NCBI GenBank assembly: GCA_020431945.1 | Contig: JAGQHH010000227.1 | Span: 1 to 10,119, forward strand | Length of the DNA: 10,119 bases | Direction: 5' to 3' | Source: Cyanobacteria bacterium HKST-UBA02 | Lineage (GTDB): Bacteria; Cyanobacteriota; Vampirovibrionia; Obscuribacterales; Obscuribacteraceae | Notes under the pieces: generated by a model | Seen by the model: only the letters and a program-made list of their open reading frames with translations | What the model was told of the DNA's origin: nothing | Databases searched by the model: none | Made by a program: the position numbers and the translations under genes | Part shown: positions 1 through 6,139 of the stretch, piece by piece | Position numbering within the stretch: the first letter of the stretch is position 1 | How the letters are laid out: every line of letters starts with the position of its first letter

Positions 1-1424
1 GCCTGGATCTGGCTCGTGCCCTCGTAGATCGGCATGACCAGCGCGTCGCGCAAGAGCTTCTCGGCGCCGTACTCGGTCATGTAGCCGTTGCCGCCGTGGA
101 TCTGCAGGCAGCGGCGCGCCATCTCGACGGCCTTCTCGGCGCCGAGGTACTTGAGCAGCGGGGTCACGCGCCGGGAGACGGCCTTGTGGCGCCGCTGCGC
201 GCGGGCGAGCTTCTTGCGGGCGAGCTCGTCCTCGGGCGGGTCGAGCCGCAGCAGCATGTCCTGCTTCTGCGCCTGCTCTTCGTGCCAGGCGCCGAACACG
301 GCGATCGCCCGCAGCCCCTGGATGTCGGTGCGCATCTCCTCGAGGTAGTCGGCGATGAGCTCGTGGCGGTCGATGGTCTTGCCCATCGACGGGCGCTCGG
401 CGGCGTAGGCCGCGGCCAGGCGGTAGGCGGCCTCGCACAGGCCGATGGTCTCGAAGCCGACGCTGAGGCGGGCGCCGTTCATCAGCGTGAGCATGTGCTT
501 GAAGCCCTCGCCGCGCTCGCCGATCAGGTGCGCGGGCGTGCGGTCGAAGCTCATCGCCGCGGTCACCGAGCCGTGGTGTCCGAGCTTCTCCTCGACGCGG
601 TCGAGGGTCGAGATCCACGCGCGCGTGCCGTCTTCGTTGTCGCGGTAGGTGGGCACCAGGAACATCGACATGCCGGCGAGCCCGGCCATCGGGTCGTCGC
701 TCGAGCTGGCCTTCTCGGTGCGGGCGATGACGAAGTGGTACTTGGCGTGGCCCGAGGTGATGAAGATCTTCTGGCCGCTGACGAACCAGTTGCCGTCCTC
801 GTCCTGCTCGCCGACGGTGCGCAGGGCCGCCATGTCCGAGCCGGCGTCGGGCTCGGTGATGTCCATGGCCGCCCAGGCCTCGCCCGAGCCGATCTCGGCC
901 ATCCAGTCGGCGAAGCGGGTCTCGGCGATGCGGCCCTGGGCCGGGTCGAACTTGGTGGTGCCCTCGCGGACCGAGAAAATCAGCATGGCCATGGCCATGC
1001 CGCCGTGGAAACCATGGTGGGTCATCACCGACTGGTCGCCGCGGGCCATGAGCTCGGCGCTCATGAAGTAGGTCAGGATCGGGCTGTTCATGCCGCCGAA
1101 CTCGCGGGGCAGGGTCAGCCAGTGCAGGTCGAGCTCCTTGATGCGATCGAAGATCGTCTGCATGCGCTCGCCGAAGACCACCTCGCCGTCGACGAGCTTG
1201 GCGTGCTGGCGATCGAGCTCCTCCCAGTGCGGGGCGATCTCGTCGGCGACGAACTCGCCGATCATGGTCAGGAAGTCGCGGTAGGTCTCGACGGCGTCGG
1301 CGGTCGAGGCCGGGGCGTCCTGGGCCCGAAAGTCCCACTCGGTGGTGCGCACCACCGGATCCCAGTCGACGCCGTGGTCGACGTACCAGCGCAGATCGTC
1401 GTTGTCTTCGAAGAAGTTAGCCAT
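1..1424 (-). CDS. Acyl-CoA dehydrogenase, long form (3' end outside window)
   Basis: This is an FAD-dependent acyl-CoA dehydrogenase, which oxidises an acyl-CoA thioester to the trans-2-enoyl-CoA and passes electrons to electron-transfer flavoprotein. Reading leftwards from ATG 1424-1422, 474 residues are visible. They begin MANFFEDNDDLRWYVDHG and the frame is open to the window edge. The flavin/substrate loop ITEPDAGSD lies at about residues 189-197. HGGNGYMTEYGAEKLLRDA starts near 443, and PIYEGTSQIQ ends the visible part; E468 there is at the position of the usual catalytic glutamate. About 60-70 residues, including a charged stretch (PPEDELARKKLARAQRRHK), separate the middle from the GNGY motif. 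This makes it longer than classical 380-residue enzymes and typical of the larger acyl-CoA dehydrogenase subfamily. AGGAGA at 1431-1436 lies 6 bases before the ATG. The start overlaps the TetR stop (ATGGCTAA), so the two genes are probably co-transcribed and translationally coupled. The exact acyl substrate cannot be told. Confidence 0.94.
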   Translation of the reverse strand, partial: MANFFEDNDDLRWYVDHGVDWDPVVRTTEWDFRAQDAPASTADAVETYRDFLTMIGEFVADEIAPHWEELDRQHAKLVDGEVVFGERMQTIFDRIKELDLHWLTLPREFGGMNSPILTYFMSAELMARGDQSVMTHHGFHGGMAMAMLIFSVREGTTKFDPAQGRIAETRFADWMAEIGSGEAWAAMDITEPDAGSDMAALRTVGEQDEDGNWFVSGQKIFITSGHAKYHFVIARTEKASSSDDPMAGLAGMSMFLVPTYRDNEDGTRAWISTLDRVEEKLGHHGSVTAAMSFDRTPAHLIGERGEGFKHMLTLMNGARLSVGFETIGLCEAAYRLAAAYAAERPSMGKTIDRHELIADYLEEMRTDIQGLRAIAVFGAWHEEQAQKQDMLLRLDPPEDELARKKLARAQRRHKAVSRRVTPLLKYLGAEKAVEMARRCLQIHGGNGYMTEYGAEKLLRDALVMPIYEGTSQIQ

Positions 1425-2139
1425 GCTTGGTCTCCTGGTGGGGCTCCGGGGCGGAGTTGGCGGGGGTGCTGTTGGAAGCAGTGGGGGGGGATGCGGGAGC
1501 GCTCGCGGCGGTCTGCACCGGCCGCTGGCGAAAGAGGCTGGTCTTGGCGATGCGCAGGAGCTCGGTGGTGTGGCGCGCGAGCAGGGCCTGGTGATCGGCC
1601 TCGGGCACCAGCGCGGCCACGGTCTCGAAGGTGGCGAGGCTGGAGATCACGAGCATCGTCATGTGGGCGACGTAGGCCTGGGGATCGACCTCGAGGCGCA
1701 GGCGCCCGGCCTGCTGTCCCCGGCGGATGTAGTCGGCGACGATGGTCGCCCAGGGCCGGACGTGGGTCTCGATCAGCGGCTGCATCTCGTCGGGACGATC
1801 GAGGAGCTCGCGGAGGATCAGCCGGGCCCGATCGGGCTCGTCGGCGAAGAAGCTCACGGTCTTCGACAGCACCGTGTCGAACTGCTCGCTGCCGGAGGTC
1901 GCGGCCATCAACAGCTTGGGCAGCACGTCGTTCCAGTGGGCGAGGATCTCCTCGAGCACCGAGCGGCGCAGCGTGTCCTTGCTCTGAAAGTGGTAGAGCA
2001 GCGACGGCTTGCGGATGCCGACGGACTTGGCGATGTCGGCCAGCGAGACGCCGGAGAAACCATGGGCTGCGAACAGGCGGGTGGCCTGGTCGAGGATCTT
2101 TTGCGCGATGTCTGCGCGGTTGGAACGGGGGGTAGGCAC
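1417..2139 (-). CDS. TetR/AcrR-family transcriptional repressor
   Basis: This is a one-component DNA-binding regulator, 240 residues if it starts at GTG 2139-2137. Residues 5-50 (RSNRADIAQKILDQATRLFA, then GFSGVSLADIAKSVGIRKPS and LLYHF) are a textbook TetR N-terminal helix-turn-helix. The remaining ~150 residues are the helical ligand and dimerisation domain. The frame is open back to 2316, but the extra 59 residues look like chance coding (Arg/Ser-rich, no family resemblance). They would also place the CTACC/GGTAG palindromes inside the gene, so I prefer the GTG, although it has no clear Shine-Dalgarno. The last ~37 residues (204-240) are an Ala/Pro/Ser/Thr-rich low-complexity tail encoded partly by a run of eight C. 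The stop overlaps the acyl-CoA dehydrogenase start by 8 bases. Inference: it represses itself and the dehydrogenase, with an acyl-CoA or fatty acid as likely inducer. Confidence 0.9.
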   Translation of the reverse strand: MPTPRSNRADIAQKILDQATRLFAAHGFSGVSLADIAKSVGIRKPSLLYHFQSKDTLRRSVLEEILAHWNDVLPKLLMAATSGSEQFDTVLSKTVSFFADEPDRARLILRELLDRPDEMQPLIETHVRPWATIVADYIRRGQQAGRLRLEVDPQAYVAHMTMLVISSLATFETVAALVPEADHQALLARHTTELLRIAKTSLFRQRPVQTAASAPASPPTASNSTPANSAPEPHQETKHG

Positions 2140-2148
2140 TTGACTACC
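2131..2148. promoter_or_regulatory. Possible TetR operator half-sites GGTAG-8-CTACC
   Basis: GGTAG at 2131-2135 and CTACC at 2144-2148 form an inverted repeat spanning the proposed GTG start of the TetR gene. The same pentamers recur in a tighter palindrome at 2166-2179. Repeated half-sites next to a TetR gene are the usual autoregulation pattern. That this repressor binds here is inference. Confidence 0.35.
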
Positions 2149-2165
2149 GTGGGGGCGGCATTTCT

Positions 2166-2179
2166 CTACCACTTGGTAG
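2166..2179. promoter_or_regulatory. Palindromic operator candidate CTACCA-CT-TGGTAG
   Basis: Perfect 6-base arms CTACCA and TGGTAG flank a 2-base centre, 27 bases upstream of the proposed TetR start in the TetR/hcp divergent spacer. Together with the inverted repeat at 2131-2148 there are four copies of the pentamer in 50 bases. The position fits repression of the TetR-dehydrogenase operon and could also affect hcp. Confidence 0.45.
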
Positions 2180-2277
2180 GCAGTGCGGCAAGTGCTTCTC
2201 GCGCTGTCAAAACGTCGTTCGGCCACGAGATCGGCGCTCGATCCGCGTCTGGCCCGTGATCGAACACTCCAGGAAAA

Positions 2278-2309
2278 GACTGCCGACCTCGGCGCAAATG
2301 CCGGCAGTC
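2278..2309. repeat. Inverted repeat in the hcp upstream region
   Basis: GACTGCCG (2278-2285) and CGGCAGTC (2302-2309) are perfect 8-base complementary arms with a 16-base loop, ending 42 bases before the hcp start. A second, mutually exclusive short stem GCCGA-CC-TCGGC lies at 2282-2293. It could be a regulator site or a leader structure. It matches no hcp-regulator motif (FNR, NsrR, HcpR) that I could confirm. Confidence 0.4.
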
Positions 2310-2351
2310 CTTGCATTGGTCTCCGGTGTTCGCCGGGCGGAGGGTGACGCC

Positions 2352-3668
2352 ATGGAGCACATCTCTCTCCCGATGTTTTGCGATCAGTGTGAACAGACCT
2401 CTCACGGCAGCGGCTGCGTCGATCGAGGTGTCTGCGGCAAGAGCCCGGTGGTCGAGTCGCTGCAGAAGCTGCTGCTCTACGGGGTCAAGGGCATGGCCGC
2501 CTACAAGGCTCACGCGCGCCGTCTCGGCCAGACCAGCGCCGAGGTCGAGGCCTTCATCGAGGAGGCCCTGTTCGCGACGATGACCAACGTCAACTTCGAC
2601 GCCGATGCGCTGCTGGAGATGTGCCTCGAGTGTGGGCGCATGAACCTCGAGACCATGCGCCTGCTCAACGACGGTCACATTGCTCAGCTCGGTGAGCCCG
2701 CGCCGACGGTTGTGCGCGAGGGCATCCAGGAGGGGCCGGGCATCCTGGTCACCGGTCACGATCTGATGGATCTGAAGCTGCTGCTCGAGCAGAGCGCCGA
2801 CCGAGGGGTGAAGGTCTACACCCACGGCGAGATGCTGCCGGGGCACATGTACGCCAAGCTCCGCGGCCAGCCCCACCTCGCCGGCCACTACGGCGGGGCC
2901 TGGCAGAAGCAGCGTCGCGAGTTCGAGCGCTTCGGCGGTCCGGTGCTGGCGACGACCAATTGCGTGCTGATCCCCCGGGCCGGCGACAGCTACCTCGATC
3001 GGCTGTGGACGATCCGCGAGACCGGGGTCCCCGGGGCCCGGCGGGTGCAGGGCAGCGACTACGGACCGATCATCGAGCAGGCGCTGGCGATCGGCGATCT
3101 TGACCCGACGCCGATCGAGACCCGGGCGACGGGCCACCACTACAGCCATATCCTCGCCAACGCCGGGGCGGTGGTCGATGCTGTCAAGTCGGGGGCCGTG
3201 CGTCACTTCTTCTTGATCGGCGGCTGTGACGGGGCCGAGATCGGGCGTAACTATTATTCGGACTTCGCCCACCATGCGCCGCAGGACGCGGTGGTGATGA
3301 CCCTGGGCTGCGGCAAGTACCGCATTCGCAACCATGACTACGGCGAGGTCGCCGGGCTGCCGCGGCTGCTGGATCTGGGCCAGTGCAACGACGCCTACGG
3401 GGCACTGCAGGTGGCGCTGGCGCTGGCGCAGGCCTTCGAGTGCAGCGTCAACGATCTGCCGCTGACGCTGGTGATCTCCTGGTTCGAGCAAAAGGCCGTG
3501 GCGGTGCTTCTCACCCTCCTCTATCTGGGAGTGAAAAACATCCACCTGGGTCCAAACCTCCCGGCATTCGTCACCCCGGCGATCCTGAACCAGCTCGTGG
3601 AAGCTTACGGGCTCAAGCCGGTCACCAATGCCAAGAAAGACCTGGAAGCGATCCTCCAGCCCGCTTGA
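2352..3668 (+). CDS. hcp: Hybrid cluster protein, compact form (hydroxylamine/NO reductase)
   Basis: This is a cytosolic Fe-S protein of the Hcp family, which reduces hydroxylamine in vitro and is linked to nitric oxide detoxification and anaerobic nitrosative stress. It has 438 residues from ATG 2352, supported by GGAGGG at 2339-2344 with a 7-base spacer. An open extension upstream to 2256 lacks such support. Proximal cluster ligands are C10, C13, C22 and C28 (C-X2-C-X8-C-X5-C, the [4Fe-4S] spacing rather than the enteric class II spacing). Hybrid-cluster ligands are all present: H136 (TGHD), E160 (HGEM), C204 (TTNC), C292 (GGCDGA, the persulfide position), C320 (LGCGKYR), C345 (LGQCNDAYG) and E379, with K381 (SWFEQK). 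Typical class I/II proteins have about 550 residues. The shortfall falls between the N-terminal cluster and ALFATMTNVNFD/TGHD, as in class III Hcps. No hcr-like reductase partner is nearby. Codon use changes after about 3487 (see findings). Confidence 0.96.
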   Translation: MEHISLPMFCDQCEQTSHGSGCVDRGVCGKSPVVESLQKLLLYGVKGMAAYKAHARRLGQTSAEVEAFIEEALFATMTNVNFDADALLEMCLECGRMNLETMRLLNDGHIAQLGEPAPTVVREGIQEGPGILVTGHDLMDLKLLLEQSADRGVKVYTHGEMLPGHMYAKLRGQPHLAGHYGGAWQKQRREFERFGGPVLATTNCVLIPRAGDSYLDRLWTIRETGVPGARRVQGSDYGPIIEQALAIGDLDPTPIETRATGHHYSHILANAGAVVDAVKSGAVRHFFLIGGCDGAEIGRNYYSDFAHHAPQDAVVMTLGCGKYRIRNHDYGEVAGLPRLLDLGQCNDAYGALQVALALAQAFECSVNDLPLTLVISWFEQKAVAVLLTLLYLGVKNIHLGPNLPAFVTPAILNQLVEAYGLKPVTNAKKDLEAILQPA

Positions 3669-3681
3669 GGCTTCCGAGATC

Positions 3682-3715
3682 GCGGAATTCCGCTTGCAGC
3701 AGACCGGAATTCCGG
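3682..3715. repeat. Two 12-base palindromes around GAATTC
   Basis: GCGGAATTCCGC (3682-3693) and CCGGAATTCCGG (3704-3715) are each perfectly self-complementary and 10 bases apart. Because the core CGGAATTCCG is shared, the copies can also pair with each other. They lie between the ends of two convergent genes, just before the hairpin at 3714-3739, and may form part of an intergenic termination or mRNA-end structure. Confidence 0.5.
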
Positions 3716-3739
3716 AGCGGGGACGGCACTCCCCGCTCC
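3714..3739. terminator. Strong hairpin between convergent genes, possible bidirectional terminator
   Basis: GGAGCGGGGA (3714-3723) pairs perfectly with TCCCCGCTCC (3730-3739) around a 6-base loop. It follows the hcp stop by 45 bases and abuts the stop of the minus-strand gene at 3741. Position and stem strength suggest transcript termination. No proper U-tract follows on either strand (plus side reads TTCACATTT), so intrinsic termination is uncertain. Confidence 0.5.
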
Positions 3740-3740
3740 T

Positions 3741-4253
3741 TCACATTTCAGGCTCGCCGTCATCTATCGGGTCATCATCCATCTTTTCCGGGTCAACGAG
3801 TCTTCCCTTGTTTTTCATGTCTTGCCAGGTCGCAATCGCCTCCGGAGGCAAGTCGATTCCTGTGCTCTTGAACTGCCGCCCGATTGAAATGCGAATTATG
3901 TAAGCCAGAACAGTATTGAGTATAAAGACGGCGGCAAAAGCCGTCTTTGCCTCCGCTACCAGCCAGGAATGCTTCGCCGGACCGAAAACACTGATGATCA
4001 CAGTGGCAACCAATCCCGGATTGGCAAAGATCAGAAAACCCAGAGCCAGTGTCCACAGACCACCGGTTCCCAGTGAATTGAGGTAGAGGTGGCTGTCATA
4101 CTCTAAAAACCGTGGCCTGGAATCGATGACTAGCCTGTGCCGATGTGCATTGCCCCAGCTATCCTGGCGCGTTGTCCAGCCCCCGAGCATAATTGGCCAG
4201 AATCCCCAGGCAAACAACAAAAAGGCCAGACCATAGCAAACGATTGTCAGCAA
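3741..4253 (-). CDS. Hypothetical three-helix membrane protein
   Basis: I do not recognise a family for this 170-residue protein. Hydrophobic segments at about residues 3-22 (IVCYGLAFLLFAWGFWPIML), 66-90 and 100-122 predict three membrane helices. A polar, aromatic loop (about 26-60) lies between helices 1 and 2, and the soluble C-terminal tail ends very acidic (MDDDPIDDGEPEM). The proposed start is TTG 4253-4251, preceded by GAGGAA at 4259-4264 with a 5-base spacer. The only later Met near the N-terminus is inside helix 1. It is convergent with hcp and divergent from the aldo/keto reductase with a 182-base spacer. No partner is evident. The gene is probably real because of its length, clean membrane profile and ribosome binding site. 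Confidence 0.72.
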   Translation of the reverse strand: MLTIVCYGLAFLLFAWGFWPIMLGGWTTRQDSWGNAHRHRLVIDSRPRFLEYDSHLYLNSLGTGGLWTLALGFLIFANPGLVATVIISVFGPAKHSWLVAEAKTAFAAVFILNTVLAYIIRISIGRQFKSTGIDLPPEAIATWQDMKNKGRLVDPEKMDDDPIDDGEPEM

Positions 4254-4298
4254 GTAATTTCCTCAAAGAGCCCTACTCTAGATCTTAGCTTCCCGAGG

Positions 4299-4328
4299 TT
4301 GACAGAAAGTAGACGACCGGTCTAATAT
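4299..4328 (+). promoter_or_regulatory. Sigma-70-type promoter for the aldo/keto reductase
   Basis: The −35 TTGACA (4299-4304) and the −10 TAATAT (4323-4328) are separated by 18 bases. This is close to consensus, upstream of the aldo/keto reductase. It predicts a transcript start near 4335 and a leader of about 100 bases that would contain the hairpin at 4357-4400. Confidence 0.65.
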
Positions 4329-4356
4329 ATCCCGAGTCATCAACAGCGGCAACTTT

Positions 4357-4400
4357 GAGAAAGGGGCAACGAACCCTTGAACGGCTCGTTGCCCTTTCTC
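4357..4400 (+). promoter_or_regulatory. Long leader hairpin (attenuator or terminator-like)
   Basis: GAGAAAGGGGCAACGA (4357-4372) pairs with TCGTTGCCCTTTCTC (4386-4400): 15 base pairs with one bulged G and a 13-base loop. The A-rich 5' foot pairs with the CTTTCTC 3' foot, as in many intrinsic terminators, but no long U-run follows. It sits between the predicted transcript start and the coding start at 4436. It could attenuate the gene or end a short RNA of about 65 bases. Confidence 0.55.
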
Positions 4401-4435
4401 GTATTACTGGTAGCAGACAGCGGGGTATGCGCACA

Positions 4436-5485
4436 ATGGAATTCAGACAACTCGGCGGATCAGGATTGAAAGTTCCGGTGCTCAGTTTTGGGACAGGGAC
4501 CTTCGGAGGCAGCACCGAGCTTTTCAAAGCCTGGGGCGAGACCGACGTCAAAGAAGCAACTCGACTGGTGGACATCTGTCTCGATGCCGGGGTGAACTTC
4601 TTCGACACCGCCGACATCTATTCCCGGGGAATGTCCGAGGAGATTCTCGGTCAGGCCATCGGCAAGAGACGCAACGATGTGCTCATCTCCACCAAAGCGA
4701 CCTTCCGCATGGGCGACGGTCCCAACGACCGGGGCTCCTCCCGCCACCATCTGATCAAAGCCTGCGAAGACAGCCTCCGCAGGCTGAATACCGACTATAT
4801 CGATGTTTATTTCATGCACGGATTCGACGCCGTTACTCCGGTGGAAGAAGTGCTCAGCACTCTGGATACCCTGGTGAAAAGCGGTAAAGTGCGTTATATC
4901 GGCTGCTCGAATTTCTCCGGCTGGCACCTGATGAAGTCGTTATCGGTGTCGGAGAAATACGGCTGGACGAAATATGTCAGCCACCAGGCATATTATTCTT
5001 TGATTGGTCGCGAGTTCGAATGGGAGCTGATGCCGCTGGCCGTGGATCAGCGTGTCGGCACCATGGTCTGGAGCCCGCTCGGCTGGGGCCGACTGACCGG
5101 CAAAGTGCGACGCGGCGCGCCACTACCGGAGGTGAGCCGCCTGCACAAGACCGCCGACTTCGGACCGCCGGTGGACAATGAGTATCTCTACGATGTCGTG
5201 GACGTTCTGGACGAGATCTCGAAAGAGACCGGCAAATCGATCCCGCAGATCTCCCTCAACTGGCTCCTGCAAAGACCGAGCGTGGCTAATATCGTGATTG
5301 GTGCCCGCAACGAAGAGCAGCTAAAGCAGAATCTCGATGCCGTCGGCTGGAATCTCACCGCCGATCAGGTAGCTCGCCTGGATGCTGCAAGCGACCAGAC
5401 GCCCATCTACCCGTACTGGCACCAGAGACAGTTCGTGGAGCGAAACCCGAATCCCGTGGCTGCGCTCGCCACCGCCGGTAGATAG
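4436..5485 (+). CDS. Aldo/keto reductase
   Basis: This is an NADPH-dependent oxidoreductase of the aldo/keto reductase superfamily, expected to be a soluble cytosolic TIM barrel that reduces aldehydes or ketones. The substrate is unknown. It has 349 residues starting MEFRQLGGSGLKVPVLSFGT. The catalytic tetrad is visible: D57 (NFFDTAD), Y62, K87 (LISTKATF) and H128 (YFMHGFD). Barrel-strand motifs RYIGCSNFSGW (153-163) and SHQAYYSLIGR (182-192) are standard, and IVIGARNEEQLKQNL (286-300) is the C-terminal cofactor-phosphate motif. The long form with MVWSPLGWGRLTGK (210-223) resembles the YghZ/potassium-channel-beta-like branch (AKR12/13-type), as judged by motif only. The ATG at 4436 has GGGG at 4422-4425 with a 10-base spacer. 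A TTG at 4355 in the same frame lies inside the leader hairpin and was not chosen. The gene stands alone, with a 39-base convergent gap to the next gene. Confidence 0.93.
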   Translation: MEFRQLGGSGLKVPVLSFGTGTFGGSTELFKAWGETDVKEATRLVDICLDAGVNFFDTADIYSRGMSEEILGQAIGKRRNDVLISTKATFRMGDGPNDRGSSRHHLIKACEDSLRRLNTDYIDVYFMHGFDAVTPVEEVLSTLDTLVKSGKVRYIGCSNFSGWHLMKSLSVSEKYGWTKYVSHQAYYSLIGREFEWELMPLAVDQRVGTMVWSPLGWGRLTGKVRRGAPLPEVSRLHKTADFGPPVDNEYLYDVVDVLDEISKETGKSIPQISLNWLLQRPSVANIVIGARNEEQLKQNLDAVGWNLTADQVARLDAASDQTPIYPYWHQRQFVERNPNPVAALATAGR

Positions 5486-5524
5486 GGCCGTCAGTTTTGG
5501 TGGTTTCGCTAGACCTGCTAGAAA

Positions 5525-6049
5525 CTAAACCTGCTTCTTCTTGCTCGAGATGTCTATGGTTTCGGACTTCTCATCGATAATTTCGTCCGGCAACATTCCC
5601 AGTTGCGGCTCCAGCTTCTTTCCTTCGAATGTCGGAAAGCGGTAATAGAGCTCGCCCTGCTCCGAGACATCCACCTGGCAGACCCCGGTCATGGCCAGGC
5701 GCTCGAAGGCTTTTTTCGTATCCGAGATCCGCAGGTTGCAATCGAGAGCCGCTGCCGAGACCGTTATGGCGCCGCCGCATGCCCTGGATCGATTGAGCAG
5801 AAGCTGCTCTTCTTTGAGCTCATTGACCGCTTTGCGCTCAGTGAGCTGGACCATAATCAGCTTGATCCCGACAAAAACGAACCCCGCCATGAAGGTGATC
5901 AATCCCAGCTGAGTGCCGATACCATGACGCACCTCACCGGCAATCAGCTCCCCTATAGCGGCGACCATCAGACCACCGGCTGTAATCACGAAGAACAGCC
6001 CGATCATCCAGAGGATCTTGGTAAAGAAAGCCCCGATTGTTTTTAGCAA
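5525..6049 (-). CDS. Membrane-anchored protein with probable winged-helix domain
   Basis: This 174-residue protein belongs to no family I can name. Residues about 10-35 (TKILWMIGLFFVITAGGLMV) and 46-68 form two membrane helices. A charged stretch follows (LTERKAVNELKEEQLLLNRS, 69-88, likely helical). Residues about 88-140 have the rhythm of a winged helix: GGAITVSAAALDCNLRISDT, KKAFERLAMTGVCQV, then EQGELYYRF as the wing strand. The C-terminus is charged (ISSKKKQV). A membrane anchor plus a small winged helix suggests a sensor or membrane-tethered regulator, but a role in protein-protein contact is equally possible. The start is TTG 6049-6047, with GGGGAG at 6058-6063 and an 8-base spacer. 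A TGGTATTAT extended −10 lies 26 bases upstream. It is divergent from the HigA-like gene. Confidence 0.75.
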   Translation of the reverse strand: MLKTIGAFFTKILWMIGLFFVITAGGLMVAAIGELIAGEVRHGIGTQLGLITFMAGFVFVGIKLIMVQLTERKAVNELKEEQLLLNRSRACGGAITVSAAALDCNLRISDTKKAFERLAMTGVCQVDVSEQGELYYRFPTFEGKKLEPQLGMLPDEIIDEKSETIDISSKKKQV

Positions 6050-6075
6050 GTCTCAATCTCCCCGGTCGAGCTCTA

Positions 6076-6084
6076 ATAATACCA
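6076..6084 (-). promoter_or_regulatory. Extended −10 promoter element of the membrane winged-helix gene
   Basis: Read on the minus strand, TGG-TATTAT (6084-6076) matches an extended −10 (TGnTATAAT-like). It would give a transcript start near 6069 and a ~20-base leader containing the GGGGAG ribosome binding site. No good −35 is visible. Confidence 0.4.
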
Positions 6085-6139
6085 GCAGAAAAGAGCAAAA
6101 CTTACTACTCGGCTAGAGGTTCACCGGGTTTCCGATATC

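Noticed and set aside
96..2135. 679-residue plus-strand open frame
   Set aside because: It is the antisense of the acyl-CoA dehydrogenase and TetR genes, both of which carry clear family motifs on the minus strand. Its Ala/Gly/Val/Asp/Arg-rich, low-complexity translation is typical of a shadow in GC-rich DNA.
2205..2210. Perfect TTGACA (minus strand) as −35 of the TetR operon
   Set aside because: No acceptable −10 occurs 16-18 bases downstream in this GC-rich stretch, so I do not call a promoter from the hexamer alone.
1342..2259. 305-residue plus-strand frame across the TetR gene
   Set aside because: It is a Gly/Asp/His/Leu-rich shadow of the TetR gene with no domain and no ribosome binding site.
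2140..2316. 59-residue N-terminal extension of the TetR regulator
   Set aside because: It has no family resemblance and would swallow the palindromic operator candidate; the DNA-binding domain begins only a few residues after GTG 2139.
2166..3545. 459-residue minus-strand open frame
   Set aside because: It lies opposite hcp, whose complete set of cluster ligands proves the plus strand; the antisense translation has no recognisable domain.
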